From the NCBI GenBank assembly GCA_963682055.1, contig OY821744.1, positions 26,140,967-26,204,966 on the forward strand: a stretch of 64,000 bases of DNA. Reading direction: 5' to 3'. Within the stretch, counting starts at the first letter, position 1. Every line of letters starts with the position of its first letter. The DNA comes from Primula veris (lineage: Eukaryota; Streptophyta; Magnoliopsida; Ericales; Primulaceae). The position numbers and the translations under genes are program-made. Under the pieces are notes generated by a model. It was not told where the DNA came from and made no database searches. It worked only from the letters and a program-made list of their open reading frames with translations. This document shows, in pieces, positions 46,401 through 58,502 of the stretch.

Positions 46401-49400
46401 AGTACGACTTTAGTACATGAGAGATAAGTAATAAATGAGAGCGGAAATGGTTTGTTTTTCTTAGATAATTGTTGAGTATAATTAAATACTTTATATGGTA
46501 ATATTTTAAATATATATATAAGGGTATTTTCGTACAAGTTGGTACAACGTTTGACAGTTTCAGTTTGTTTATTACAATAATATGACATATATGAAAGTCT
46601 TTATTTACATATTTTAAAAAAAATAAACACACGCACATACAAGGGGCAGATCTGTATAAGGGTAAGGGTGGGAAGTTGACCAATAATTCGTGATAATTTT
46701 TTCTTAGAAATATATCTTAACTAACTTTGACCATTGTTTATATAAAAAAAGTTAGATAATGTAAAAATGAATGAAATTTACTATTTATTAGTATTACTCT
46801 GTTGCAGCAGAAAACAATTTTGTAATTTACTAAGAAGTTTCAGGTTCAACGCTCGTGCATGTCACTCTTGATAAAAGTTTATGCATGCTTTAGTTATACC
46901 TCTCTCCTTTCTTTCTTTTTTGGATAAAAAAGACTAAAAGCTACTTGTTACTCCTATCACTTATTAGTAGACTTCGTTACTACATCAGTCTTGGTTGTAC
47001 TTCTAAATCAACTTGGGTTAGAAGTATATATGATTTGGGGATAACTTGGTCTATAATGCGTTTTAGAAAATTTCGGAATACGTTTTGCGGAAAACGAAAG
47101 AGAAAACTCTAAAGAGTTAAGAGGGGAAAAACAATGAAAATTTACTTACAAAAATCTAGTTTATTTTAAAGTTGCAACAAAGCAGTACATGGAGCTTTAA
47201 AAAAGCTAAAATTAGCATACAACCAAGACGGACAAATTTAAGAGGAAGTTTCTCTTAAACATTTTATGGAACTCCATATCGTAGATCGTAGTATAACAAG
47301 ATGTCAACACGTTCTGATCGTCTCAATCGCTCTTCAATATTCCACTTTTTGTTACGCCATTGTTCATGTTGACTAAGATTTTGCATTGTTGAACTATCCC
47401 ATTTACGAAAATAGACCATTGGGATTTATCCTCCACCAATCTAATAATTTATATGTGTGGGCATAATATTGATTACAACAAGTGTTCATGATGTTACATA
47501 TTTCATGTACTCCTTGCTTATAATAGTAAATTGGCAAGACATCAACTCATAGTGATGTATATAATTCATGCCCTTTCTAAGAGCATACACATCTATTTAT
47601 TAAAAAAAAAATCATAACGGTGAAAAAGCTAACTTTACTACTTTAACATCATAAACACAATTATCAATCTCCTTATCATCTTCCTTAAAACATTTATTAA
47701 CTCATTTTACTTAATATTTTAGTAGTTTTAAACATGGGTTCAATTGATAGTTATGCAGGAGAGAGGTGATATGCAAGGGAGTGAGAGAGAAATATGGCTC
47801 ATAAATAATTTTATTTTATTAATAAGGAGACAATGTCTCTCTTTATATTTGAGGGCAAGTGTTGGACTTATGCAATTAATGGAAGTTTTACATAAATTGA
47901 TATGGCCAATATTTTTGTTTACAATCCACAAAATTAAGGGAAAAGTGATACTTGGTGCAATTGCTCTAGTTTCTAACACTCAACCCGACCCCAATGCATT
48001 AGTATGTAAAACGAACGGCAATAACCCTCGTAAAAGTAACAAAGTGACGGATACTCAACACATGAGTATTCAAACCCCTGAACAGCTACCAATCGGCATA
48101 ATGAGGTGAACATTTAGATGAGGATCTCCTTGCAGGACACCGTGGGTTCAAAAAGACCAGGAACAGACCTTTAATTTCATCGTGATGGAGAACCAGTGAT
48201 ATCCATCCACCTCATATTTATGAAATATATGCCTCGGGTAAACCAAAACGCATATGAGATTCGGAGTCTTAAATTTTACACATTTCAAACTTCATCTATG
48301 TTATAGGACGTGTGTTTTAGTGCATACCGAATACTTCCTCTCAAATATACTCTAATCTTTTAGTGATCACACTACAAAAGAGTTCAGATCAAGGACCTTC
48401 CAAGTATGTTGCAAATTTTTCACGAATTACCAAAATATCTCGGTAAAAACTAAAAAGCGTCACCTTTCCGTCCCAGATATAGAATGTTAGGCAATTTTGT
48501 TTTAGACTATATTTCTGTCTGTGTTATGACTTTTTTTTATGCAAACCCAGTCACTTTTTGCATCATGCATGTATTTTGTATTCCATCTATACCACTACAG
48601 CAACCTTAGATTCCACGTAATCAATATTTGATTTTTTTTCATAGGGTTAAATAAAATTAAGAAGCACTATTTACTTTTATTAATTAACCTAGTTGGGAAA
48701 CATAGATGACAACGAAAATATTATTCTTTTAAGTCGTATAAGCATTACTCCATTACAGTACTAATTTTAAAAAAGAAGTTAAAACATGAACATGAATATG
48801 CAAGTAGATGTTATTTGTTGACCAACAATATTTAGAAACATGAATTCGCACAGTTGAGCGAAAGCTTTTTCGAAGCACTGTTATGAATTCAATTACTACT
48901 CCAAAAGAGAACTTGTAAATTTTTCATTATTAATGAAGCAGAGAGGGGTAAATTTTAAAAAATAAATGTGCAATAACATGACTTAGCTAGTCAATTTCAA
49001 TAACACAAATTGTTGTGACGAATTAATGCTGTCTCTTTCTATGGACGTGTTCACATTTTCATGAGCTTATATGGATAAAAACTACTGCTATACTTACGTA
49101 CATATGTTAATGCATATGCATCGTAGTTAGTACTGGTAAGCATCACTGTCCTCTCTTTAATTATTAATAAACCCCCTGTATTTTATTAAATAAGTACGCA
49201 TGAGCCTTATTCGATCACTCCCTACTTCAAATTTTTATAAGGAGTTATTTATATGAGAAAAGCGTTAGCCCAAAATATCGAAGGCTAGTTGAGATGTATG
49301 ATATTATTTGGTTAAAGAACAAATCATAAATGTTTACACTCCTGGATTAGGTGCAAGGGCCAACAATCCGAACTTGTCTGCCCGAAAAAAATACCAGATA

Positions 49401-49680
49401 AGTCTAATTATAGATCGAAGTAGTAATATTGAAAGAATTGATCAGGTAGTCCCTCCTCTATATGTGCTGTCAGTTTCATGCACGGGGTTGGGTCAGGTTT
49501 TCATGCATCCTACAAAAGAAGAATTGTTCATCCGAAAAGGACGGATGATAGACTAAATTGGAAAACTCGATAAAAAAAATATGAGTGTAGTCTAACTCGC
49601 TGTTTAGTTCATAAGAAAAAAGTAAGAATTCTGTCCATACTTTAGTATAATGATACAGTAGTATAAAGTTTTGACATTAG
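40481..49680. other. Gene-poor intergenic region
   Basis: About 9 kb of AT-rich sequence with long A and T runs. No ORF has recognisable domains or convincing exon structure. It contains a promoter-like island at 43323-43410, a (TA)n tract at about 45565-45583, and scattered pieces resembling old transposons (for example 44714-44945 and 45945-46130, the latter bounded by inverted GGGGGAAGC / GCTTCTCCC-like ends with repeated GGCACCCC). ARF4 promoter sequence probably occupies the first 1-2 kb. Confidence 0.5.
43323..43410 (+). promoter_or_regulatory. Promoter-like island: TGGGCC plus telo box
   Basis: TGGGCC (43323-43328) is the core of plant site II elements and AAACCCTAA (43402-43410) is a telo box; together they are common in promoters of translation and cell-cycle genes. 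A pyrimidine-rich stretch and, at 43647, a 68-codon ORF starting MDMSGRYKLHDADEKGKK follow. No known gene is recognised, so this may be a remnant. Confidence 0.3.
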
Positions 49681-49688
49681 TGACAAAT

Positions 49689-49755
49689 GTGCATTCGGTC
49701 CAGTGGTATGATTCTCACTTTCATGTGAGAGGTCCCGAGATCAATTAGAGTATTT
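49689..49755 (+). pseudogene. Degenerate tRNA-Pro-like sequence
   Basis: The words GGTCCAGTGGTATGATTCTC and GAGAGGTCCCGAG match the D-arm, anticodon stem and variable region of plant tRNA-Pro. The anticodon loop is short (TTTCAT between CTCAC and GTGAG), and the T-arm (GAGATCAATTAGAG) and acceptor stem no longer pair. It could be a tRNA pseudogene or the head of a SINE remnant. Confidence 0.6.
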
Positions 49756-50745
49756 AATTTCACTAACACTCGAAAACAGTTATTCTTAATCGCACTCACA
49801 AGTTCTACATATATAACTTCTGCTTCTAAAAACAATATCGGTTATCACAAACACAACAATTTTTTTTTAAATCCAATTCAACCAGATGAAGTCATATCAC
49901 AATCTCAAGTAACAACCTTCTCATCTTTAGGTAGTAAATAACAACCACAAAAAATTCTGAAATCAACACACTGCCTGCCACATGAAAAATATAATTTTAC
50001 CATGTAACTCAATCTTTCAAGCTGCTCTCGAGTTGATCAGTAAATTGTTTACTAGATTCATCACATGCCTGATCAAGATCACCACCATCTTCATCACGAG
50101 CTTTAACTTCAACTTGATCATTTGGGGTGATATTCAAGCCATAGCTGGCAGTTAAATATTTCCACTCCGGTTCAACCGATAAGTATCTATGCCTTAACAC
50201 ACAGCGGTTGAGCTCAACTCTAAGGCTTCAAATAGTCTGGAAATGTAATTAAGATCAAAATACATCAAAAATAATTGAATAGTGAATTATCCAAATATCA
50301 ACTACAAAAAGACAACAAAGATCTCTTCTGTAAGCAACTTATCATAAGCAGCATAACAAAATCTTACGAAAAAGGCTTAGAATTAAATATGCAAACAATT
50401 AGTATGTACAGTTTTGTTGATCTTGAATGGAGGTAAGAGCACCAAGGCGCCTATAATTAGGGAAAACGACAGGAATAAACAAAGTTGTTTACTGATTTAG
50501 TCCCAGATTATCCTACTATTGAAAAATTGTCAAGTATCAGTAAAAAATTAATACCACCGTATATGCCACAGCTATGCAAACTAAATTATTCGTTGTGGAT
50601 TTTCAATCTTTCAATGCATTATGTCTAAAATACATATATAAGTTTTGGACAAAATTACAATTTCATAGTCTAACTAAAATTCTGTTTGATCTCTTATCGA
50701 AATGGTAATACTCATACTTCGTTCATACGTTTGAATAGAAAGAAA

Positions 50746-52089
50746 TGTTGGTTTTGTTGTACGTAAAATCAATAATTTAAAGTGCAAGGACTAAAAAGAA
50801 ATAAATAATTTTATTTCTATAATGGAATGTGACTCTATTACAAATTCCGACACTTGCAGAATGTAAAAACAATGAATTAAAATTCAATACAGAATAATAT
50901 AAGTTATTAAACTGTTGGACTAGTTTGTAATTAAACAAAACTGTATGACAGAATAGTATAAAACTATACTGCTGGACTGTTTGTTAATTAAAAGAAACTG
51001 CCAGACAGAATAGTATAATTACTAAACTGCTGGACTATTTCTGTAAATAAATTACAGGATTGGAAAGTAAATTACAGAACTGAATAGAAATTGCAGTAAA
51101 AGAAAAAAGGACTGAAATGAAATTACAAAACAGGAAAAATAAATTACATAATTGAAATGTACAGAATATAAAATTGCAGAAATGTAAAGACGGAATAAAA
51201 AAGGACAGAAAATAAATAGACGAGACTACTGTTTAACAGTATACCCTTAACCGATATTCGCCTAACCACCTTTGAGGTTTCTGGTTAAGTTTGGCGCTTC
51301 GATCCCAATGTACAACGTCTCGGATGACTCGCCAGAAACTGACGACGAGTCAAGGTCGAGCTGTTGGTGGGTGCCTCTCTCTGACTAAAATGTAATGCTA
51401 CTGTTTAGAGAGATGATATATGCTATTATGTTTGATTTTAGAATGTTGTTTCTTTGACATATGGGGGGTCTGCCTATTTATAGGCTTGCTGAGTATTTCA
51501 GCCATTAAAGTCACTTTACTACTGTCAGTTTTCGAAATTCGAAACTGCAGTATTAACTTTGCAATGAATTCATATTTATTGCAACAGTTACAGTTTTGCT
51601 GGAAACTTTTCCCGAACAGGCACGCTTTTCCCGAACAGGCGCACTTTTCCCAAACAGGCGCACTTTTTCCGAGCAAGCGTGCCCGACGAGCAAGCGCGCC
51701 CGACGAGCAAGGCAAGTGTGGTTCACAATACACACATGTGTATGTGGACACACTACTTAATATCCACATGGGATACCTTAGTATATATATTGTAAAAATG
51801 ACACTTCGTTTTGCAATGTGGGATAAATCCCAATGAGTTATCCTCATTAAAGCCATTTTCCAGCATTAAGAGTTTTCCTCTTTCTCAACCCCAATCTTTG
51901 ACGTCAATTTCCATTCACTCCCATTCTCCGAATAGGTCATGCGACATACCGTTACGAAACTTGTCATACCATCTACTCAACCGTCTTGAGTATGGTACCA
52001 AAAGACAACGACTGTCACTTGGAAGCTTGACTCAAAGATGGTCTCGTGACCATTCGGAAACTACCATGTTAAACATGGTTTTTCTAACA
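50746..52089 (-). repeat. Copia-2 3' LTR (left)
   Basis: The 1,344-bp LTR is bounded by TGTTGG and TAACA. It matches 60063-61255 but has about 50 bp (around 51400-51450) and about 115 bp (around 51565-51690) that the right copy lacks. The second block is a GC-rich minisatellite. Confidence 0.93.
51600..51715. repeat. GC-rich minisatellite inside the Copia-2 LTR
   Basis: CTTTTCCCGAACAGGCGCA and variants repeat about four times with a period of 17-19 bp, followed by copies of GCGCCCGACGAGCAAG. Most of the array is absent from the right LTR. Confidence 0.8.
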
Positions 52090-52647
52090 ATCCCCCACAT
52101 GAATGCAATTGGCTTAAAATCCCATGTCCTAAAATGCAAATAAGAGAACCGCAAAAGTTCACTATCTAAGGTCAGGTAGCGCGCGCCTTGAACCTGCCGT
52201 AGCGGAGTACCACCCAGAATACTGCTATTAGGTAGCTGTAAAGCCTTGAACCATTAAGCTTTGTGTATCCCAGAATGGCACCCACACAGTGTCCTATCTA
52301 CCCATGTACTAAGCCATTTAATTGTTGTCAATATTTTGGCCTGGACTGCCTTGGCACGTTCAACTGAGTGCTCTAGTGATTTAGCCCACGCTCATCACAT
52401 GATACCGGCCTTACACACTCGTTATAGGTGGTTCCAAGTAGAAGGTGTCCTGACTCATCTTACTCGACCTTCGAGATACTTGGATCATTAAGAGCCACAT
52501 GCTCACCCTTACTATGGTACATGTCTATCACTCTGTCATCGCAAAACTGGGTTGGGAACTACAGGTTCCCGAGTGCTTTGTTCGGCTGTCCCCACAGTTC
52601 AGTTTCCCATTGAACCCAGCAGGTAAATTCCATCTAGGTTGGGTTGC
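52090..52647 (-). other. Copia-2 3' untranslated region
   Basis: This is non-coding sequence between the RNase H stop and the LTR, ending in the purine tract at 52090-52099. No coding motif was seen. Confidence 0.7.
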
Positions 52648-54417
52648 CTATGGGGAGGCTACCAATTTAATGGGCTTCAATCCCATTCCATTTGATGACG
52701 CTTCGACTCTCTCTTGAGTCAAGCCCTTTGTAAATGGATCCGCAATGTTATCCTTTGATCTCACAAAATCTAAGGATACAACACCGTTAGCTAACAATTC
52801 TCTTACGGATTTATGTCTCCGACGTATATGTCGAGACTTTCCATTATACATATGGTCCTGGGCCTGCGCAATAGCTGATTGACTATCACAATGCATACTT
52901 ATCGCGGGAACAGGTTTTGGCCACATTGGAATCACTTCCAAGAAGCTTCTCAGCCAGTCTGCCTCTTTAGTCGCCAGGTCCAAAGCTATGAATTCTGATT
53001 CCATAGTTGAGCTTGCGATGCAAGTTTGTTTGGAGGATCTCCAAGACACGGCAGCACCTCCCATTACAAACACATATCCACTCGTGGATCTTGTGCTGAT
53101 GGAGTCTGATATCCAATTGGCATCTGAATACCCTTCCAGTACCGCTGGATATCTTGTATAGTGCAGCCCATAATCGGCTGTATATCTCATATACCTGAGA
53201 AGCTTTATCATGGCCTTCCAGTGCTCCTCATTCGTATTACTGGTATACCTTCTCAGTCTGCTTACTGAGTTGACTATATCAGGTCTAGTACAGTTCATCA
53301 CATACATGAGACTGCCTATGATCCTAGAGAATTCCAATTGTCTCACACTTTTGCCGAAATTCTTTTTCAGACTACAGTTGAACTCAATTGGAGTTCTTGA
53401 CATTGCCTTACTACCACTGTCAAATTTGTCAAGTGTTTGTCTAACATAATGACCTTGCGACAGGGCATACCCCTCTGATGTCTTGGTGATTTTCATACTA
53501 AGTATAATGTCAGCTATACCCAGGTCTTTCATATCGAAATGATGCGACAACATTTTCTTAGTGGAGTTGATCTTATCAGTACTCCCTATTATAATCATGT
53601 CGTCCACATAAAGGCAGACTACTACACAATCGTTTTCACTTCCTTTCATGTAGACACATTTGTCACACTCATTTATGCGAAAGCCATTTGATAGCATGAT
53701 TCTATCAAATTTCTCGTGCCATTGCTTAAGTGCTTGTTTGAGTCCATACAGAGACTTTACAAGTTTGCACACCATGTGCTCTTTCCCTAGAACCACAAAC
53801 CCTTCAGGTTGTTCCATATAAATTTGCTCTTCTAATTCTCCATTTAGAAAAGCCGTTTTTACATCCATCTGATGTATTTCCAGATCAAACAATGTCGCAA
53901 GAGCAATGACGACCCGAATCGACGTTTTCTTGGAGACAAGAGCGTATGTGTCGAAATAATCGACACCTTCAGTTTGCCTGAAGCCTTTGACTACAAGTCT
54001 TGCCTTGCACTTTTCGATCGTGTCATCAACCTTTAACTTCCTCTTGAAGATCCACTTGTGACCTAGGGGCTTGCATCCTTGCGGAAGATCCACCAGTTCC
54101 CAAGTGTGGTTTTGCATAATCGATTCAATCTCATTATTGATTGCTTCTTCCCAATATTGGGAATCCGGTGTTGACATAGCCTGTTGATATGTCATCGGTT
54201 CACCTTCTATCATGAAGGTTACGAAATCAGGCCCAAAGGAAGTTTCCTTCCTCGCCCTTTTGCTTCGTCGAGGCTCTTCCTCTTCTTCTTTCTCTGACAG
54301 TTCACTTGCCTCCACATTTCTATCACTTTTCAACTCTTGAGTCTATACAGCTATTGGCATTCTGCGGGGAAAGATATCCTCAAAGAAAGAAGCCTCTCGG
54401 CTTTCAATTATCGTATC
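52648..54417 (-). pseudogene. Copia-2 reverse transcriptase and RNase H
   Basis: From 54333 an uninterrupted 561-codon frame carries the RVT_2 domain: [41 protein letters not shown] and the catalytic LYVDDMIII. RNase H follows, with [37 protein letters not shown] and [11 protein letters not shown]. Upstream, 54417-54346 encodes the end of the integrase region (FFEDIFP), but a TAG at 54345-54343 separates it. Position 54417 is an abrupt junction with a Copia-3 LTR. The usual DTYSPVS motif reads DTYALVS, so one conserved segment has drifted. The RT frame is open but the element cannot be autonomous. Confidence 0.93.
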
Positions 54418-55685
54418 TGTTGAACCATGGGGTTCAATAATTGATCTTGATTATAACGTTGATTATATTTTTAATGATTTTACGATTTCTCTATTTCGAT
54501 GATATAATGCTTGTCTTTTCCAAAAGTAGAATTTGTAAATTCCAGAACACCAGAAAGATAGAGCACAGAAAAACGAAGCCACAGGTTCAAGCGGAACCAA
54601 AATCGGAGCTAAAACGAAGGAGTTATGAGCATTCGAAGAAAAGCGAGAAAACAGAGAACGACCGATCGTCTGTACAAAAACGACCGATCGTTTTTGTACC
54701 AAATTCTTCCAGTAAGGACGTCGAAAAAAACGACCGACCGTTTCTCAGAAAATGACCGATCGTTTTCTGAAAACGACCGATCGACTGTAGAAAACGACCG
54801 ATCGTTTTCTGCAGATTTCGAAAACAGCTTTTCAGCTTATTCTGGAAAGTTGCTTAAAACCTGTGGATAAAAACCTCAACCACTGCCAACGGTCATATAC
54901 AGAAAAACAGACTTTGGTGATTATATAAACCAATCCAATTCACTTTCCAAAGTCACCAATCAACATCCATTACTCCCATAATCAATCCTTCAACCTCTCT
55001 CATATACATAAACCCAAAATCACCATTTTGGTGAAAGATTTCGAAAAGAGAAAAATTGAAGATAAATCGATACAAGCTCTAACAAAGATCAAACATCATC
55101 GAAACCACAAATTAGCTTATTTAAGAAGCAATCAATTGTGGGTGTTGTTTTAATTTTTGATAAAATTGTAAAGAGCGTTTTATAAGCTCATTGTGAGTGA
55201 GTGTTTGGGTAGAAGCTTTTAAGCCAAAATGTTGGTTAAAAGTTCTAGGTTAAACACTTGGGTACTCATAGATTGAGGGGGAGTCATTGACTCATTAGAC
55301 GTGTACGCTTGCACTTGAATCAAGAGTAGGAACCTCGGGTAGAGGGTGAGCCAATCGGTCGATTGAGCTCGATAAGGATTTGTAAAATCGGGAAGAAAAA
55401 TTATAGTGAAATACTCGGTAGTACCGAGGAGAGGACGTAGGCCGTTTGCCGAACCTCTATAAAATCACGGTGTCATTTTCTTTCCCTTCCTTTTACTTTC
55501 CGCAACTTAATTATTGCTTATTTCGTGCATGCGTTTAGAACTTTTAGTAGTATATTAACTTTTGTTAAACGCATAAGATTAGAATTTCGATAGTTGGGTG
55601 ATTAGTTGCACTTAGTTTTTAATTAGGCCAAAAACGCCTAGAAACCTTATTCACCCCCTTTAAGGTTTAGCCACACGGGCCAACA
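54418..55685 (+). repeat. Copia-3 LTR a
   Basis: The 1,268-bp LTR starts TGTTGAACC and ends GGGCCAACA, and is alignable with 56571-59103 once the inserted DNA element there is removed. It interrupts Copia-2 at the integrase/RT boundary. The flanking five bases (GTATC and GAGGT) do not match, so flanking DNA has been lost or rearranged. Confidence 0.9.
54658..54808. repeat. Cluster of six ACGACCGATCGT-type near-palindromes in Copia-3 LTR a
   Basis: Six copies of ACGACCGATCGT or one-base variants lie within 151 bp, several extended by AAA and TTT to longer inverted repeats. The densest pair is embedded in GTACAAAAACG...CGTTTTTGTAC. Confidence 0.93.
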
Positions 55686-55808
55686 GAGGTCAATGAGTTA
55701 AATTATGCTAAATAGCCATTTTAATATGGGTGTTTTTTTCCAAATAGCCCGTGTAGTTTTGATATTTGTGATTTAATAGTACTACTGGTGTACTTTCAAT
55801 TTTGTTTA

Positions 55809-56105
55809 TTAAAGACAGTTTGGTATTAGTTGCAGTGATATTAATTTCTTCATAGAATTAAAATTCAGATGTCCTAATCTACCATGCCACAAATGAAATG
55901 ACTCAAAAATATAAGCAGAATCTGAAATATTATTATTGGCCAACTTGGCAACAATCATTACATTACTGGTACTGGCCTCAGCCTTAGCACCTTTATTAGC
56001 GAACTCAGCCTTAGGAGCTGGAGTTCCTACATTTAATTTAAACATACCGTTGGTCATATAGTCACTAACAATGTCGGACCCAAAAGAATTTGGGGACAAA
56101 AACAC
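55809..56105 (-). pseudogene. Copia protease/pre-integrase relic
   Basis: The frame contains YIFESFHLWHGRLGHLNFNS, the HxxxH half of the GAG-pre-integrase zinc domain, preceded by an Ala/Lys-rich tract (APKAEFANKGAKAEAS). It ends soon after LISLQLIPN, before the CxxC half. Its minus orientation and position between gag and RT fit a surviving piece of Copia-2, though another copia copy is possible. Confidence 0.75.
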
Positions 56106-56109
56106 AAAT

Positions 56110-56570
56110 CTCGTGTTGTAGGTATCTCAATCCAAAAGGAGAAAATCAACAAGTGGTTGACAACACCGGCAAAAGTCGTGGAACTCCATAAAATCGACTC
56201 CACCATCAAAAATGAAGTACCATTGATCGATAAAGGTGGAAGGCATACCAACAAATGGTACCACTTATTTGGACTTGGAAACGCTGAATGCAAAAGCCAT
56301 TAGAGAGCGGACTCGACATCACATATTCGGTATACTTTACTCTATAATATTTACATATATGTGATTAATTTGGTCATATGCATCATGATAACATTTTTCA
56401 TGTTTTGGTTTTTCTTTGAAAACCCTCCACATAACCCCAATTTTTTATTGCATTTTGATAATGCCAAAGGGGGATAAAAATGATATTTAGAGAAATGCGA
56501 TTTGTTAAAATGGAGGAGATATTTTTTTGTAAAATCATCATTATTTTGTCATAATCAAAATGGGGGAGAT
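56110..56570 (+). mobile_element. Copia-3 internal 3' fragment with polypurine tract
   Basis: Plus-strand sequence with AATGCCAAAGGGGGATAAAA and, abutting LTR b, AAAATGGGGGAGAT, a typical 3' polypurine tract. A short plus-strand frame (KWYHLFGLGNAECKSH then stop, ending near 56302) may be the end of an element protein. The tract fixes the element orientation as plus, opposite to Copia-2. Confidence 0.65.
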
Positions 56571-56810
56571 TGTTGAACCATGGGTTCAATAATTGATTTT
56601 GATTATAAGTTTGATTATGTTTAATGATTTTACGATTTCTCTATTTCGATGATATAACGCTTTGTCTTTTCCAAAAGTAGAAAATGTAAATTTCAGAATG
56701 TCAGAAAGATAAAGCATAGAAAAACGAAGTCACAGGTTCAAGCGGAACCAGAATCGGAGCTAAAACGAAGAAATTACAAGCATTCGAAGTAAAGCGGGAA
56801 TACTGAATAA

Positions 56811-56960
56811 ACGACCGATCGTCTGGACAAAAACGACCGATCGTTTTTGGTCCAAATTCTTCCAGAGAGATCGTTATAAAAACGATCGATCGACTATAGA
56901 AAACGACCGATCGTTTTCTGAAAACGACCGATCGAAATGCAGAAAACGACCGATCGTTTT
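56811..56960. repeat. Cluster of ACGACCGATCGT-type near-palindromes in Copia-3 LTR b
   Basis: About six copies lie in the same relative place as in LTR a. Individual copies have changed (for example ACGATCGATCGA), but the inverted CGATCG core is kept in most. Confidence 0.92.
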
Positions 56961-57226
56961 CTGCAAATTTCAAAAACAGCTTTTCAGCTTATTCTGAGGA
57001 ATTGCTTAAACCATTGGATAAAAACCCTCAATCACTACCAACGGTCATACAGACCTTTTGGTCTACAAAAACAGTCAAATCCCTCTCCCAGAATAGAACA
57101 TTTATGATCCTTCAACCTCTTTCCATCCTACACACCTAAAATCACCATTGGTGAGAAAAAGCTCAAAAAGAGGAAAATTGAAGAGAAAGCGAATACAAGC
57201 TCAAACCAAGATCGAACAACATCAAA

Positions 57227-58502
57227 GGCTCTGTTTGTTTCGTAGTAAAATATTTACGGAGGGAAAATATTTTTCGGGTAAAGTTTTACGGTGCAAACTT
57301 TTGTTTGTATTTTATTTACGGGTGTTTGGTGCGTCAAAGATTTCCCATGAGAATTCTATTGAAATTCAAAATCTATTAGTTATTTAAATTAGACAAATTC
57401 GAAGCATAAATAAATAAACATTGTTCATACTTTAAACAAAATATTTTAAGATGAAAAACATCAAAAATTAACTAAAAGTCACCAAAATTAACTAAAAGTC
57501 ACAAAAATGAATATGTTCGTGAAAGTTTAAAAATATTAGTGATTAAAATCACAATTATTTTGACGGAAAAAAAGCTAAAAGTTCGTTACTTTTCTGAAAG
57601 AAATTTCGTCAACATGTATAGGAAACTTAACCTAAATACATATTTTATTTCATATACGTCAATTATAATAACTTATAATTTTTCAACATATAAACTCATA
57701 AAATTATAAGTACAGAAGATATTATTGACTTTTTTTAGCTTTTTCAAATTTTCTTGGGTTTTTTAGATTTTTCGGAATTTTTTGTTTTTTGTTTTATTTT
57801 TTCCATTTTTTTGTTATTTTTTAGATTTTTTCCTATTTATTTATATTTTTAGTGGTTAATTAGATTTTAGCTTTTTCAAATTTTCTTGGGTTTTTTAGAT
57901 TTTTCGGAATTTTTTGTTTTATTTTTTCCATTTTTTTGTTATTTTTTAGATTTTTTCCTATTTATTTATATTTTTATTGGTTAATTAGATTTTAGCTTTT
58001 TCAAATTTTCTTGGGTTTTTTAGATTTTTCGGAATTTTTTGTTTTATTTTTTCCATTTTTTTGTTATTTTTTATATTTTTTCCTATTTATTTATATTTTT
58101 ATTGGTTAATTAGATTTTAGCTTTTTCAAATTTTCTTGGGTTTTTTAGATTTTTCGGATTTTTTTTATTTTTTTTTCATTTTTGTTATTTTTTAGAATTT
58201 TTCGTGTTTTTTTATTTTTTTTATTGGTTAGTAGATAAAATTGGACTAATTATTAAATAATTTTGAAAGAATAGACTTATAATTAATAATAGTTATAATA
58301 CTAGTATTAGAAAGAATATAGAGAGAGGCTCCGTAAACCGTTTACAACTTTATTTGCGGGGTAATCGTTTCCCCCAATTTTACTGGATATGTGGGAAAAG
58401 TTTTTCCAAAAAAAATGTTTTACGTTAAACCAATCACCCGAAAAATATATTTTACCCGTAAATATTTGTTTACACCCATTTTACAACAAAACAAACAGAG
58501 CC
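57227..58502. mobile_element. Non-autonomous TIR DNA element (PIF/Harbinger-like) in LTR b
   Basis: The left end GGCTCTGTTTGTTTCGTAGT and the right end, whose complement is GGCTCTGTTTGTTTTGTTGT, are inverted repeats that extend with gaps through TAAAAT...ATTTACGG. AAA occurs on both sides, and LTR a shows the uninterrupted site (ATCGAAACCAC), which supports a 3-bp duplication. The 1,276-bp element has no transposase ORF. The superfamily call rests on end sequence and duplication length only. Confidence 0.75.
57737..58240. repeat. Four-copy minisatellite, period ~125-132 bp
   Basis: AGCTTTTTCAAATTTTCTTG starts repeat units at 57737, 57869, 57994 and 58119. Units share GGGTTTTTTAGATTTTTCGG. 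The last unit is more diverged. The array is inside the TIR element. Confidence 0.93.

Noticed and set aside
47744..48109. 121-codon ORF on the plus strand
   Set aside because: No recognisable domain, no promoter or splice context, and amino-acid composition looks random.
49308..49556. 82-codon ORF on the plus strand
   Set aside because: No family recognised and no neighbouring exon; a possible transposon relic but not supportable.
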